Shown: piece after piece, positions 1-9,422 of the stretch
Layout: every line of letters starts with the position of its first letter
Numbering within the stretch: the first letter of the stretch is position 1
Assembly: GCF_009857445.1 (NCBI RefSeq)
Contig: NZ_WWCN01000003.1
Coordinates: forward strand, 372,001-436,000
Direction of reading: 5' to 3'
DNA length: 64,000 nt
From: Duganella flavida
GTDB taxonomy: Bacteria; Pseudomonadota; Gammaproteobacteria; Burkholderiales; Burkholderiaceae_D
Made by a program: the position numbers and the translations under genes
Notes under the pieces: generated by a model
The model's database searches: none
What the model saw: only the letters and a program-made list of their open reading frames with translations
Told to the model about the DNA's origin: nothing

Positions 1-69
1 GCGTACACGGCGTTCATCGTGGCGCTGGCCGTGGTGTTCAAGCGCCTGCACATCAAACTACAACTCTGA
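1..69 (+). CDS. C-terminal end of a membrane protein (partial)
   Basis: The window opens inside a reading frame whose last 22 residues are hydrophobic and then basic (AYTAFIVALAVVF, then KRLHIK), ending in TGA. This fits the last transmembrane helix and cytoplasmic tail of an inner-membrane protein. The next gene starts 5 bases downstream, so the two are probably co-transcribed. Because nagX-like genes often sit beside sugar transporters, a transporter is possible, but the visible part cannot show it. Confidence 0.5.
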   Translation, partial: AYTAFIVALAVVFKRLHIKLQL

Positions 70-74
70 ATACT

Positions 75-1139
75 ATGCGCATCAACTCTATCGACGCCGT
101 GCGCGGCCTAACTGTGGCCGCCATGCTGCTGGTGAACGACGCCGGCGACTGGTCGCACGTCTATCCGTGGCTGGAGCACGCGGAATGGCACGGCTGCACG
201 CCGGCCGATTTCATTTTTCCGATTTTCATGCTGATCGTCGGCGTCTCGATCCAGCTAGCGCTGGGCCGCCAGCTGGACGCCGGCGCACCGGCGCAGCCGC
301 TGGCGCGTGCCGTGCTGCTGCGCGGCGCGCGCATCATCCTGCTCGGTGTAGCCCTGAACGTCGTCGCGGCGTTGCTGCTGGAAGGTCGCGGCTTCCGCTT
401 GCTGGGCGTCTTGCAGCGGATCGGCTTCTGCTTCGCCGTCGCTGGCTTGATGGCGGTCTACCTGCGTAATGCACGCGCACAGTGGGCGGTGTTGGGCGCC
501 ATCCTGCTTGGCTACTGGGCGCTGCTGGCCGGCACCGGCATGGAGCCCGGCGCCAACCTAGCCGACCGCATTGATACCGCATTGTTGGGCCACTTCGCTT
601 ATCAATATGATGCCGCCACGGGATTGGCGCACGATCCTGAAGGCATATTGAGCACCCTGCCTTCGCTGGCCACCGTCATTCTCGGCATGCGCGCCGGCGA
701 CTGGGTACGCTCGCAGCGCATTGCCACGCTGGCCTACGCCGGCGCCGGCGCCATGCTGCTCGGCGGCGTTTGGGCCTCAACGTTAGCGCTACCTCTGAAC
801 AAGCAGCTGTGGACTTCCTCCTTCGTGCTGTGGACTGGCGGCTTCGGCATGCTGGTGATGGCGCTGGCCTACCGCCTGATCGATGGCCAAGGCTGGCCAC
901 CGCTGGGCCGCGCGATGGGTGTGAATGCGATTGCTGCCTACGCCGGTTCGTGGCTGGCCACCTGCCTGCTGTCGGCCAGTGGCGTGCTGGATCCGCTTTA
1001 CCACACCGTTTTCCGCGCCACGCTGGCGCCGGCCTTCGGCGCGGAGTTTGCGTCGATGGCGTTTGCAGCGGCCTTCACCGCCGTGTTCTGGCTAGCGATG
1101 GCCTACGCCTGGAAACGCGGCTGGCGCGTCACCATTTAA
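75..1139 (+). CDS. NagX-like / heparan-alpha-glucosaminide N-acetyltransferase-like membrane acyltransferase (COG4299, DUF5009)
   Basis: This 354-residue multi-pass protein opens with the family signature around residues 4-30 (SIDAVRGLTVAAMLLVND, then GDW) followed by a W-H-G-C-T-P-A-D-F-IFP stretch. That matches the COG4299 family related to human HGSNAT and to NagX of bacterial N-acetylglucosamine regulons. The family is thought to move acetyl groups to amino sugars at the inner membrane; the substrate here is not shown. About ten hydrophobic segments are visible. It starts 5 bases after the upstream membrane gene. Its stop codon overlaps the stop of the convergent porin-like gene within the four bases TTAA. 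Confidence 0.8.
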   Translation: MRINSIDAVRGLTVAAMLLVNDAGDWSHVYPWLEHAEWHGCTPADFIFPIFMLIVGVSIQLALGRQLDAGAPAQPLARAVLLRGARIILLGVALNVVAALLLEGRGFRLLGVLQRIGFCFAVAGLMAVYLRNARAQWAVLGAILLGYWALLAGTGMEPGANLADRIDTALLGHFAYQYDAATGLAHDPEGILSTLPSLATVILGMRAGDWVRSQRIATLAYAGAGAMLLGGVWASTLALPLNKQLWTSSFVLWTGGFGMLVMALAYRLIDGQGWPPLGRAMGVNAIAAYAGSWLATCLLSASGVLDPLYHTVFRATLAPAFGAEFASMAFAAAFTAVFWLAMAYAWKRGWRVTI

Positions 1140-2365
1140 AAACGCCAGCGCAGCGAGACCGTGAGGCTGCGCTCCATTTGCAGCGCCGGTTCACCAATCA
1201 AGACGCGCGCCGAGCGCTCGCTGCGCACCAGCAGCGCTTCGGTCATCAGCGACAGGCTCTCGGCCAGCGGCCAATCGTATGCCAGCGCCACGCCGTAACC
1301 GACTTCGTTGTTTGGATCAGAAGGAATGTTATCGTGCTCGCTGGTGCTGAAGCGGTCGTAGCGCACCGCCGCCGTGCCGGGGCCGAGCGGATGACTGGCC
1401 AGCACAAACCACGACTGGAAATCCAGTCCCACGCCGTTACGCCCCATCATGGTATCGCCGCGCATCGACTGCATCGACACTTCCCACTGGCCTTGCGGAC
1501 GCCACACCGCGCTCACATGGTCAAAGCGCGTGCGCCAACCGTACTGGCCGTCCTTGACCACAGTGGGATCGGTGAGGTTATCGTAGTGCAGCGCCGCCAG
1601 TTCCAGCCCCGTGCCGAAATTCATATTCGCGCCGACGTAGTAGCCCAGCTTTCCATCCAGTTCGCGGAACGGATGGATGGTACGCGACTGCCGCAACAGG
1701 TAGCCGGACGGGTGCCGGTACACCGGCAGATCAGCCAATTCCACAGTATCGTTACGGCCGCCGATACGGTCGCTGATCGACCAGCCGCGCCACGACAACA
1801 GTGTACCGGTAGGGTCATTGCCAGTGTAGACGGCAGCCAGCACACCCACATCATACGGCGCACCACTGTACCGGCCCAGCCGGCGGGCGCTCCACTCCAC
1901 GCCGTTGGTGCGCAGCTCTTCGCCGATCCAGCTGTTGATGGCAGAACTGGAGATGGTATGTTTGGGCACCCAGCCCACGCTGTCGTAATCGATTTCCACG
2001 CTGGTCGGCGGGAAGAAGAAACCGGCGCGCACGCGGGTTTTCCATGCACCGTCCGGCACCGGGCTCCAGGTCAGGTGCGCCTCGCGCACATCCACCACGC
2101 CGCGATGCTGCTGGTCTGCGCTTAATTCCATGCTGGCGCTCACGCTATCGAACAAATCGGCGTCGGCGCGTAGCACCGCCTGGCCGATGCTCAGGCGTGG
2201 TGAGTTCTGGTCGTAACGGGTCTTGCCCAAGCCGCTGTCGAGGAAGCTGCGGCCAGCGTCCGAATCGATGGCCCGCACATCCAGCAGGCCGCGCCATTCG
2301 ACGGTTTGCGCGCCGGCGGAAGTGACGGCCAGCGCCAGCAGGATCGGGGATGTGCGTAATTTCAT
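1136..2365 (-). CDS. Outer-membrane porin-like beta-barrel protein
   Basis: This is a 409-residue protein with a signal peptide (MKLRTSPILLALAVTSAGA, cut before Q). Alternating aromatic and polar residues suit beta strands, and it ends in a terminal Phe (LRWRF), as expected for substrates of the BAM complex. A start five codons upstream is possible, but the ATG at 2365 gives a normal signal peptide and was chosen. No specific porin family was recognised. It is divergent from the small barrel gene at 2425 and convergent with the nagX-like gene. Confidence 0.65.
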   Translation of the reverse strand: MKLRTSPILLALAVTSAGAQTVEWRGLLDVRAIDSDAGRSFLDSGLGKTRYDQNSPRLSIGQAVLRADADLFDSVSASMELSADQQHRGVVDVREAHLTWSPVPDGAWKTRVRAGFFFPPTSVEIDYDSVGWVPKHTISSSAINSWIGEELRTNGVEWSARRLGRYSGAPYDVGVLAAVYTGNDPTGTLLSWRGWSISDRIGGRNDTVELADLPVYRHPSGYLLRQSRTIHPFRELDGKLGYYVGANMNFGTGLELAALHYDNLTDPTVVKDGQYGWRTRFDHVSAVWRPQGQWEVSMQSMRGDTMMGRNGVGLDFQSWFVLASHPLGPGTAAVRYDRFSTSEHDNIPSDPNNEVGYGVALAYDWPLAESLSLMTEALLVRSERSARVLIGEPALQMERSLTVSLRWRF

Positions 2366-2383
2366 GCTTGCATGATACACGGC

Positions 2384-2389
2384 TATAAT
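2384..2389 (+). promoter_or_regulatory. Candidate -10 box upstream of the gene at 2425
   Basis: A perfect TATAAT lies 35 bases before the ATG at 2425, in the short region between two divergent genes. No good -35 hexamer is visible at 17 bases (TTCATG). Confidence 0.4.
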
Positions 2390-2424
2390 CCATCGTCCTT
2401 CAACCTGGAAGAAGAAAGCTTCGA

Positions 2425-2895
2425 ATGATGAAAAGTTTGTGTATTGTGGGTTTGGCGCTACTGGCCGTTGCGGCTAATGCTGAAACCATCGAACCGGCGC
2501 CGCTGAATGAAGTGTGGCTCAACGGCGGCTTCTACACCTACCACTTCCAGCGCGACAAAGACCTGAATGGCGCCAACGGCGGCATCGGCGCCGAATGGCG
2601 CTTCTCCACCGTCGCTTCCGCCACTGCGGGCCGTTTCTATAACAGCGACCGCGCCTACTCCAACTACCTCGGCGTCTACTACCAGCCCTTGAAATTTGGT
2701 CCGGTGCGCGTGGGCGCAGTGCTCGGCGCCTTTGACGGCTACCCGAAAATGCGAAATGGCGGCTGGTTTCCCGCCGCCATTCCAACCCTCAGCTACGAAT
2801 ATGAACGCGTCGGCGTCAACGTCGCGATCATCCCGACCTACAAAGACCGCTTGTACGGCGGGATCTCGGTGCAGCTCAAACTCAAGGCGTTTTAA
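2425..2895 (+). CDS. Small exported, probably outer-membrane beta-barrel protein
   Basis: This is a 156-residue protein with a signal peptide ([19 protein letters not shown], cleaved before E). The mature part is rich in Tyr, Gly and Asn with alternating hydrophobic residues and ends in an aromatic (LKLKAF), which suits an eight-stranded barrel. Features such as YHFQRD near the N-terminus, a SNYLG segment and a DGYP turn resemble a group of small outer-membrane proteins sometimes compared with PagP. I cannot identify PagP's catalytic residues, so lipid A palmitoyltransferase is only a possibility. A purine-rich ribosome site (GGAAGAAGAAAG) precedes the ATG. Its stop overlaps that of fusA in TTAA. 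Confidence 0.6.
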   Translation: MMKSLCIVGLALLAVAANAETIEPAPLNEVWLNGGFYTYHFQRDKDLNGANGGIGAEWRFSTVASATAGRFYNSDRAYSNYLGVYYQPLKFGPVRVGAVLGAFDGYPKMRNGGWFPAAIPTLSYEYERVGVNVAIIPTYKDRLYGGISVQLKLKAF

Positions 2896-5006
2896 GCTGC
2901 ACGCGTTTTGGTCACGGCGATCTGGTCGAGGATATGTTTCGGCACTTCCGCATAGTGCTTGAACTCCATCGTGTAGGTCGCCCGGCCCTGTGTCAGTGAC
3001 CGCAGGGTGGTTGAGTAACCGAACATCTCGGCCAGCGGCACCGAAGCGCGGATGATCTTCCCGCCGCCACCCGGGATTTCATCCATACCCTGCACCATGC
3101 CGCGCCGCGACGTCAAGTCGCCCATCGCATTGCCCATGAATTCCTCGGGCGTTTCGACTTCCACCTGCATCACTGGCTCCAGCAGCACCGGCCCCGCGCG
3201 CCGCATGCCTTCTTTAAAGGCCATCGACCCGGCCATGCGGAAGGCATTTTCGTTCGAGTCCACGTCGTGGTAGGAACCGAAGGTCAGCGTGGCACGCACG
3301 TCGACCACCGGATAGCCAGCCAGCACGCCGGTACGCAGCGTCTCCTGGATACCCTTGTCCACCGCCGGTATAAACTCGCGCGGCACCACACCGCCCTTGA
3401 TGGCGTCGACGAATTCATAGCCTTTGCCGCCCGCTTCCAGCGGTTCCAGCGTCAGCACCACGTGACCATACTGGCCGCGGCCACCGGACTGCTTGACGAA
3501 TTTGCCTTCCACATCGGTCGCCGTTTTGGTGATGGTTTCCCGATAGGCCACTTGCGGCTTGCCCACCGTCGCCTCCACGCCGAACTCGCGCCGCATGCGG
3601 TCCACCAGAATCTCCAGATGCAGCTCGCCCATACCGGACATGATGGTCTGGCCCGACTCTTCATCCGTATGCACGCGGAAGGACGGGTCCTCCTGCGCCA
3701 GACGATTCAGCGCGATGCCCATCTTTTCCTGGTCGGCCTTGGTCTTCGGCTCCACCGCCTGCGAAATCACCGGCTCGGGGAAGATCATCTTTTCAAGCAC
3801 AATCACATGATCCGGCGAGCTTAAAGTATCGCCAGTGGTCACGCCCTTCAGGCCCACCGCCGCCGCGATATCGCCAGCGTAGACTTCCTTGATCTCCTTG
3901 CGCTCATTCGCATGCATCTGCAGGATGCGGCCCAGACGCTCCTTCTGCGACTTGGTCGGGTTATACACCGTGTCGCCGGAATTGACCACGCCTGAATACA
4001 CGCGGAAGAAGGTCAGCTGGCCGACAAACGGATCGGTCATGATCTTGAACACCAGCGCGGAGAACGGATCTTCATCAGTCGGATGGCGTTCGATCGCATT
4101 ATCGTCCTCGTCGTGACCGGCGATGGCCGGTACGTCCACCGGCGAAGGCAGATACTCAATCACCGCATCCAGCATCGCTTGCACGCCGCGATTCTTGAAG
4201 GCGCTACCGGCCAGCATCGGCACGATCTCGTTGCGGACGGTGCGCAGGCGCAGGCCGGTCTTGATCTCGTCCTCGGTCAGCACACCGCCGTCCAGATACT
4301 TCTCCAGCAATTCCGGCGTACCTTCGGCAGCCGCTTCCACCATCTTGTCGCGCCATTCCTGCGCCAGCCCTTGCAGGTCAGCCGGGATGTCTTCATAGGT
4401 GAACTTGACGCCCAGCGTCTCGTCGTCCCAGTTAATCGCGCGCATTTTGACCAGATCCACTACGCCGTGGAAGTTATCCTCGGCGCCCAGCGGAATCTGG
4501 ATCGGCACCGCCACACCTTTGAGGCGACTGGCAATCTGCTCGCGCACGCGGAAGAAGTCCGCACCGACGCGGTCCATCTTGTTGATGAACGCAATCCGCG
4601 GCACATGGTATTTATTCGCCTGGCGCCACACGGTTTCCGACTGCGGCTGCACGCCGCCGACAGCGTCATACACCATCACCGCACCGTCCAGCACCCGCAT
4701 CGAGCGTTCGACTTCAATGGTAAAGTCGACGTGGCCCGGGGTGTCGATGATATTGATGCGGTGCTCAGGGAAGTTACCGGCCATGCCTTTCCAGAAGGCG
4801 GTGGTAGCGGCCGAAGTGATGGTAATCCCGCGTTCCTGTTCCTGCTCCATCCAGTCCATCGTCGCCGCACCGTTGTGCACTTCACCAATTTTATGGTTGA
4901 CTCCGGTATAAAAGAGGATGCGCTCGGTAGTCGTAGTTTTGCCGGCGTCGATGTGAGCGCTAATGCCGATATTGCGGTAGCGCTCGATGGGGGTCTTGCG
5001 GGTCAT
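2892..5006 (-). CDS. fusA: Translation elongation factor G
   Basis: This is full-length EF-G, 704 residues. It is a ribosomal GTPase that drives tRNA and mRNA translocation and, with RRF, ribosome recycling. The G1 motif [13 protein letters not shown], the effector region with RGITI, G3 DTPGHVDF and G4 NKMD are intact, and domains II-V continue to the C-terminus without a break. GTG at 5009 is also in frame, but the ATG at 5006 lies at a better distance from TTAAGGAGAG. No rpsL, rpsG or tuf genes are adjacent, so this is a copy outside the str operon. Many betaproteobacteria carry a second fusA, and the strong match to canonical EF-G suggests a working factor. It is divergent from pldA. Confidence 0.95.
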   Translation of the reverse strand: MTRKTPIERYRNIGISAHIDAGKTTTTERILFYTGVNHKIGEVHNGAATMDWMEQEQERGITITSAATTAFWKGMAGNFPEHRINIIDTPGHVDFTIEVERSMRVLDGAVMVYDAVGGVQPQSETVWRQANKYHVPRIAFINKMDRVGADFFRVREQIASRLKGVAVPIQIPLGAEDNFHGVVDLVKMRAINWDDETLGVKFTYEDIPADLQGLAQEWRDKMVEAAAEGTPELLEKYLDGGVLTEDEIKTGLRLRTVRNEIVPMLAGSAFKNRGVQAMLDAVIEYLPSPVDVPAIAGHDEDDNAIERHPTDEDPFSALVFKIMTDPFVGQLTFFRVYSGVVNSGDTVYNPTKSQKERLGRILQMHANERKEIKEVYAGDIAAAVGLKGVTTGDTLSSPDHVIVLEKMIFPEPVISQAVEPKTKADQEKMGIALNRLAQEDPSFRVHTDEESGQTIMSGMGELHLEILVDRMRREFGVEATVGKPQVAYRETITKTATDVEGKFVKQSGGRGQYGHVVLTLEPLEAGGKGYEFVDAIKGGVVPREFIPAVDKGIQETLRTGVLAGYPVVDVRATLTFGSYHDVDSNENAFRMAGSMAFKEGMRRAGPVLLEPVMQVEVETPEEFMGNAMGDLTSRRGMVQGMDEIPGGGGKIIRASVPLAEMFGYSTTLRSLTQGRATYTMEFKHYAEVPKHILDQIAVTKTRAA

Positions 5007-5036
5007 CACACTCTCCTTAATGTTGGGACTAACTAC

Positions 5037-6092
5037 ATGCTAGCGCGAACGAAAACAATCTTATCTCTCTCCTTGGGCTTGGGCCCGGCCTTGGCTTTCG
5101 CCCAGGTCACCGATCTTGAACTGCGGCTGGAACGCTGCTCCGTACTGGGCGATGCCAGCGCCCGCCTGGCCTGCTACGATACGCTGGCGCACCCGGCACA
5201 AACACCTGACGGCGAACCGGCCCGTACTCAGCCAGCGGCGCCGCCGCCCGAACCTGTATTGCCACCCAAGGTCGCCGCGCTGACCACCATTCCGCCCGAA
5301 GACAACGTCTCGCGCATGGTGCAGGAATGGGAATTGGACCGCCCGGCCAAACGCGGCGTCTTCAACTTCCGGCCGCATAAGGATACCTATATGCTGCTGG
5401 TCAACTACAGTTCAAGCACCAATGATGCGCCTTTTCAGGACTTTACGCCTGCCGGCATCGAATCCAAGCACGTGGAGCTGACTTACCAGATCAGTTTCAA
5501 GATGAAGCTGATCGAGCAGTTGATGAGTACGCCGGTCGACCTGTGGTTCGGCTACACCCAGAACAGCTACTGGCAAGCTTACAACCGTGCGGCATCGAGT
5601 CCCTTCCGTGAAACCAACTACCAGCCCGAGCTGATGCTGGCCACGCCGCTGAATCTGGACCTGGGCATACTCGACGTGCGCTACCTGACGCTGGGCCTGA
5701 ACCACCAGTCAAATGGCCAGACTTCCACGCTATCGCGCAGCTGGAACCGGGTGTATGCGGAATTGGGGGCGGAGAAAGGCAAGTTCGGCGTGTCGTTCCG
5801 CCTGTGGAAGCGGCTGGACAATGCACGCTCCGACAACGATAACATCGACATCGTCGATTTCATGGGGCATGGCGACATCAACGCCACCTACCGCTTCGAC
5901 GGCAATGAACTATCGCTGATGGCGCGGCGGAATTTCGCCACCGGCCGTGGCGCGCTGCGGGTAGGCTGGTCCTTCCCGGTGGCGGCCAACCTGAAAGGCT
6001 ATGTGCAAGGCTTCAAAGGGTACGGCCAGAGCCTGATCGATTACAACTACTCGCAGAAATCGCTGGGAGCGGGCTTCCTGGTCGATTTTTAG
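5037..6092 (+). CDS. pldA: Outer-membrane phospholipase A (PldA)
   Basis: This is a 351-residue protein with a signal peptide ending in ALAFA, a proline-rich linker near residues 60-85, and a C-terminal 12-strand barrel domain. The catalytic region is clear: [11 protein letters not shown], then LNHQSNGQ, which carries the active-site His and Ser of OMPLA, and an Asn shortly after in RSWNRVY. The enzyme hydrolyses phospholipids that reach the outer leaflet, helping maintain lipid asymmetry. The frame is open far upstream, antisense to fusA, but the ATG at 5037 precedes the signal peptide and lies 30 bases from the fusA start. The protein ends in a terminal Phe. Its TAG overlaps the stop of the next gene. 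Confidence 0.92.
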   Translation: MLARTKTILSLSLGLGPALAFAQVTDLELRLERCSVLGDASARLACYDTLAHPAQTPDGEPARTQPAAPPPEPVLPPKVAALTTIPPEDNVSRMVQEWELDRPAKRGVFNFRPHKDTYMLLVNYSSSTNDAPFQDFTPAGIESKHVELTYQISFKMKLIEQLMSTPVDLWFGYTQNSYWQAYNRAASSPFRETNYQPELMLATPLNLDLGILDVRYLTLGLNHQSNGQTSTLSRSWNRVYAELGAEKGKFGVSFRLWKRLDNARSDNDNIDIVDFMGHGDINATYRFDGNELSLMARRNFATGRGALRVGWSFPVAANLKGYVQGFKGYGQSLIDYNYSQKSLGAGFLVDF

Positions 6093-6286
6093 CGCGGCGA
6101 GCCGCCTAGGATGCGCGCCGGCAGCATGACGATGGCGCGCAGCAGCTCAAATACGCCTTCCACGCCGATACCGATCAGGCGGAACGGCAAAGTAATCAGC
6201 CACATCAGCGGATAGAGCACCAGCGCCAGCAGGGCCAGCGGCCAGCACAGGAACAGCAATACCAGCCACAGGATAAAACTCAGCAT
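6089..6286 (-). CDS. Small hydrophobic membrane protein of unknown function
   Basis: This is a 65-residue protein, almost wholly hydrophobic, with two probable transmembrane segments (around residues 3-30 and 31-58) rich in Leu, Trp and Pro and a basic end (ARILGGSPR). No known family was recognised. The regular ORF and the tight four-base stop overlap with pldA (TTAG) support a real gene, but no function can be given. Confidence 0.55.
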   Translation of the reverse strand: MLSFILWLVLLFLCWPLALLALVLYPLMWLITLPFRLIGIGVEGVFELLRAIVMLPARILGGSPR

Positions 6287-6317
6287 GAGACGCCCCCGGT
6301 ACGGTTAATTTATTGTC

Positions 6318-6323
6318 TATAAT
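6318..6323 (+). promoter_or_regulatory. Candidate -10 box for the TPR gene at 6422
   Basis: TATAAT is preceded by AT-rich sequence, about 100 bases before the preferred ATG at 6422 and 18 bases before an alternative ATG at 6341. No convincing -35 box is seen. Confidence 0.4.
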
Positions 6324-6421
6324 GACACTCTAATCGAGAGGTGCAGCAGGCGCAATTGACATGCGACCATTTGCAGATAAGGGCGATCAATCGCCGGTTT
6401 TCGGGGACAAACGGAAAAATC

Positions 6422-8134
6422 ATGCTCAAACCTTGGTATGCGGCGGTGGCGCTGTGCGGCGCTGGTGTAATGAATGTCCATGCGCAGCAGCAGGCTACGG
6501 CGCCCAGCGTGGTGGTGGCCGGCCAGCGCAACGCTTCCGAATGGTTCCGGGTCGAGAGCCAGCACTTTGTGGTGTACTCCAATACCAGCAACGACGATGT
6601 CGCCACCTTGCTGCACCAGCTGGAACGGCTCGATTTCATGCTGCGCATTTACACCCGCTCCTTCCTCAAATCCAGCGGCGCCGAGCCCAAGCTCACCTTT
6701 TACTACCATGACGGTGCGGTAGCGCTGAATGGGCTGGCGCTGGCCCAGCCGGCCAATGCCATCGGCCTGTACAATAGTTGCAGAGCGGGCGTGCAAGGCT
6801 TCGGTGTGCAGTTGGCGACCGGTGATGAAGGCCTGAGCTACCTGTACGAAGCCTACACCCGCCACTTCCTGTACCGCTACACCGATATCCGCGAGCCGAT
6901 CTCCTTCATCGACGGCCTGGCCCACTACTTCGCCAGCGCGCGCTTCACCGATACCCAGATGAGCATCGGGAAAACGCCTCTCAACGTCGGCAACTACCTG
7001 AATTTCCTGGAACAAGGGCGGCTCTACAGCCTGGACTACAAGGATGTGCTGGAACAGAACGACTCGCAAGGCGTCAACTACGCCTCCACGGCGGGCATCA
7101 AGCTGGAATTCGCAGCCCGCTCCTGGCTGCTCACGCACTACATGCTGTCGACCGAGGACACGCGCCAGCGCATGGTTGCCTACTTGAGTGCGGTCTACCG
7201 CGACGTGCCGATCACGCAAGCGTTTGAGGAAGCTTACGGCATCAAGGTCAGCGAGTTAGGTACCATGCTATGGCGCTACCGGCGGCAAAACATCAAGGTC
7301 TTGGCGGTAGTGGTGCCAGACCTGCCACTGGCCAAAATGGAATTCAAGGCCTTGCCACAATCGTCGGGAGAATTTGTGCTGGCCGAGGCCGCGCTAAAAT
7401 CCTGCCCCGACCGCAAGCAAGGCGAAGCGCTGCTGCAGCGTACCGCCAGCGCGGCGGCGCAATACCCGGCCAACGCCTACGCCCAGCGCGTGCTGAGCCG
7501 GGCCCAGATCGATTGGGGCAATCCGCAAGACGCGCTGCCGTATCTGACCATCGCCGCTCGCACACCGGATGCGGAAGTGCTCTACCTGCTGGGCCAGGCC
7601 AGCTTGCGCATGTCGCAGCCGGAGGCCGCTCGCGCTTACCTGTTGCGTGCGCTGGCGCTGGATCCAAACTCGCCTGAAACAGCTTATGCGCTTTACCAGA
7701 CCGGCCTGAAATCGGCCGCCACGCCGGATGACGCGACTTTGCAAGCGGCTGTCTCTGCCTTCAGGAGCGGGCACGAAATCAACACCCTGGCCCGCTCGGC
7801 CGCGCTGGCCTACGCCTATGCGGGCGACAATGCGCGTGCCCGCAATACGCTCAAGCTAATGGCCCATAACATCCGCGAGCCGGAACTGGCGGCGTGGGCG
7901 CAAACGTGGCTGGGGAAAGTGGTGGCTGGTGTCAGCCAGGAGGCCGTGCTGGCCGAAATGCACAAACAGCCGGCCGAAACGGCCTTCCGTGAGTGGACTA
8001 TCGCCAACGCTGTTGTCATGCAAACAGTCGAAAAGAACGCCGGCATGCAGGACGCACGCGGACGCGTCGACCAGCAGGCCATGAATCCGAACAATCCGGT
8101 CCAGGCGCTGCCGGCCACACCTTATGCGCGTTGA
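6422..8134 (+). CDS. Exported TPR protein with a degenerate gluzincin-like peptidase domain
   Basis: This is a 570-residue protein. A signal peptide occupies residues 1-22 (ending MNVHA), and this decided the start; the ATG at 6341 would bury it. An N-terminal domain of about residues 35-300 resembles the DUF1570/peptidase MA group (SEWFRVESQHFVVYSN). At the place where that group has an HExxH-like zinc motif and a later Glu, this protein has YEAYTRHF and FIDGLAHYFAS, so zinc catalysis looks lost. From about residue 340 to 500 there are TPR-like helices (NAYAQRVLSRAQID; DAEVLYLLGQASL). It probably acts as a periplasmic scaffold. It converges on the small gene at 8143. Confidence 0.65.
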   Translation: MLKPWYAAVALCGAGVMNVHAQQQATAPSVVVAGQRNASEWFRVESQHFVVYSNTSNDDVATLLHQLERLDFMLRIYTRSFLKSSGAEPKLTFYYHDGAVALNGLALAQPANAIGLYNSCRAGVQGFGVQLATGDEGLSYLYEAYTRHFLYRYTDIREPISFIDGLAHYFASARFTDTQMSIGKTPLNVGNYLNFLEQGRLYSLDYKDVLEQNDSQGVNYASTAGIKLEFAARSWLLTHYMLSTEDTRQRMVAYLSAVYRDVPITQAFEEAYGIKVSELGTMLWRYRRQNIKVLAVVVPDLPLAKMEFKALPQSSGEFVLAEAALKSCPDRKQGEALLQRTASAAAQYPANAYAQRVLSRAQIDWGNPQDALPYLTIAARTPDAEVLYLLGQASLRMSQPEAARAYLLRALALDPNSPETAYALYQTGLKSAATPDDATLQAAVSAFRSGHEINTLARSAALAYAYAGDNARARNTLKLMAHNIREPELAAWAQTWLGKVVAGVSQEAVLAEMHKQPAETAFREWTIANAVVMQTVEKNAGMQDARGRVDQQAMNPNNPVQALPATPYAR

Positions 8135-8142
8135 AGCGCTGA

Positions 8143-8391
8143 TTACTGGCCGAGGCAGATAATCTTGGTGACGTATTCCTTGGCGTTGGGCTTCTTCTTG
8201 TTGGCCCACGCAATCGCTTCGTTGGCCTGTTCAATGGTCAGTATCGAGGCCTTCTCCTTCGATTTAATGAAGGACACGCCCTCGAACACGCCTTCCTTGC
8301 TGCGCATCACCTTGGCGAATACCGGCGGCTTGCTTTCGCCGTCGGCAATCTTGTTTTGCTGGATAAGGTAGCGTTGATCGGTATCAGTCAT
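8143..8391 (-). CDS. Small hypothetical protein, 82 aa
   Basis: This is a soluble, Lys-rich protein (MTDTDQRYLIQQNKIADGES to KIICLGQ) with no recognised domain, signal or membrane segment. The frame is open further upstream, but that part reads antisense-like. The ATG at 8391 is preceded by GAGAATTTT and gives a normal composition. It lies downstream of the PRMT-like methyltransferase on the same strand, separated by a perfect hairpin. Confidence 0.55.
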   Translation of the reverse strand: MTDTDQRYLIQQNKIADGESKPPVFAKVMRSKEGVFEGVSFIKSKEKASILTIEQANEAIAWANKKKPNAKEYVTKIICLGQ

Positions 8392-8398
8392 AAAATTC

Positions 8399-8425
8399 TC
8401 GCGTAAAAGACGAGATTTTACGCGA
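8399..8425 (-). repeat. 10-bp perfect hairpin between methyltransferase stop and next ribosome site
   Basis: Arms 8399-8408 (TCGCGTAAAA) and 8416-8425 (TTTTACGCGA) pair perfectly around a 7-base loop. The structure covers the last codons and stop of the methyltransferase gene and ends just before the ribosome site of the 82-residue gene. It could reduce read-through or modulate translation. On the minus strand the bases after the distal arm (GAATTTTATG) hold only four T, so it is not a typical terminator. Confidence 0.55.
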
Positions 8426-9341
8426 ATGCCGGGATGTGCTGGGCAGGTTGCAATACTGCTTCGTACAAGATCTCTGCTTTCAGCGACGCTTGCAGCGACG
8501 GAATCGAGCCGCCGGCGCGGTACTGGAAGCTCACCTGCAGCACATCGCCCTCGCGCGCCTTGACCGGCATCGCCAGCGGCAGCGTCATGTAGTGATTGAG
8601 CCAGTCGATGGTGGTCGAGCGTTCCTGCACCACCGCCAGAATGTTCTTGGTCACAAAGCGCATGGCGTTGATCTCGCCGTTGCGCTCGACCACAAACTTG
8701 CCCTGCCAAGTGTAAATCAGCTCATTCGGCTGGTTGAAATCGATGATGCTGTAGACGGCCGGCTGCGCCATTTCCACCGTGCCCGGGTAAATTACCGTGG
8801 TTTCCTGGAATTGCACGATGGGGGCGTAGAAGCCTTCGAAATCGTACTCCTGCTGCAGCGGCTGCACCGCCATGATGACGGCTTCCGGCAGAAACACCGG
8901 CAGCGGACCGTCGAAGCGCTCCAGATAGCGGCGCTTGAACGACTCAATCACCTCCACCTGTTTTTCGCGCAGCATACCGACGTGGATCATCTCGCAGATC
9001 ACCACATCGACCGGTTCCGGCGGCAGGTATTCAAAGGCATCGGCGTGGATCACTTCGACCTTTTCGCCGTTTGGATTCTTGGCGAGGAATTTGCGGGCCT
9101 CCTTCACCATATCCGGATTGAACTCGACGCAATACACCTTGGCCGCCTTGGCCGCCGCGAACCACGACAGCACGCCGGTGCCGCCGCCCAGCTCCAGCAC
9201 CTTGGCGCCCGGCTTGACGGCATAATCGATGGCCGATTTAAAGCCATGCATGCGGTTTTGGTCCATCAGCATATTGTGATGGTAGTGGACTGGAATAAAC
9301 TGCCCCAGATAGCAGCTTTCAATTTCGCGTTCGTTCAGCAT
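8418..9341 (-). CDS. PRMT-like SAM-dependent methyltransferase
   Basis: This is a 307-residue protein. Motif I is VLELGGGTGVLSWFAA (about residues 48-63), followed by an acidic loop YCVEFNPDM, then HADAFEYLPPEPVDVVICEM. The CEM Glu sits where arginine methyltransferases have the first Glu of their double-E loop. An N-terminal YHHNMLMDQNRMHGF segment resembles the YF-x-Y/H-M-L-x-D-x-x-R lead-in of PRMTs, and the C-terminal half is mostly beta, as in PRMT barrels. Protein-arginine methylation is therefore plausible, but no substrate is evident. It lies between the ankyrin gene and the 82-residue gene on the minus strand. Confidence 0.7.
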   Translation of the reverse strand: MLNEREIESCYLGQFIPVHYHHNMLMDQNRMHGFKSAIDYAVKPGAKVLELGGGTGVLSWFAAAKAAKVYCVEFNPDMVKEARKFLAKNPNGEKVEVIHADAFEYLPPEPVDVVICEMIHVGMLREKQVEVIESFKRRYLERFDGPLPVFLPEAVIMAVQPLQQEYDFEGFYAPIVQFQETTVIYPGTVEMAQPAVYSIIDFNQPNELIYTWQGKFVVERNGEINAMRFVTKNILAVVQERSTTIDWLNHYMTLPLAMPVKAREGDVLQVSFQYRAGGSIPSLQASLKAEILYEAVLQPAQHIPAFA

Positions 9342-9422
9342 GGTGGTCCTTGGTGAGTGCCTAAGGACATTATCGTTAAGATTGTTGATGCACCATGCAG
9401 GGAACTACGCAGCAAACACCCG

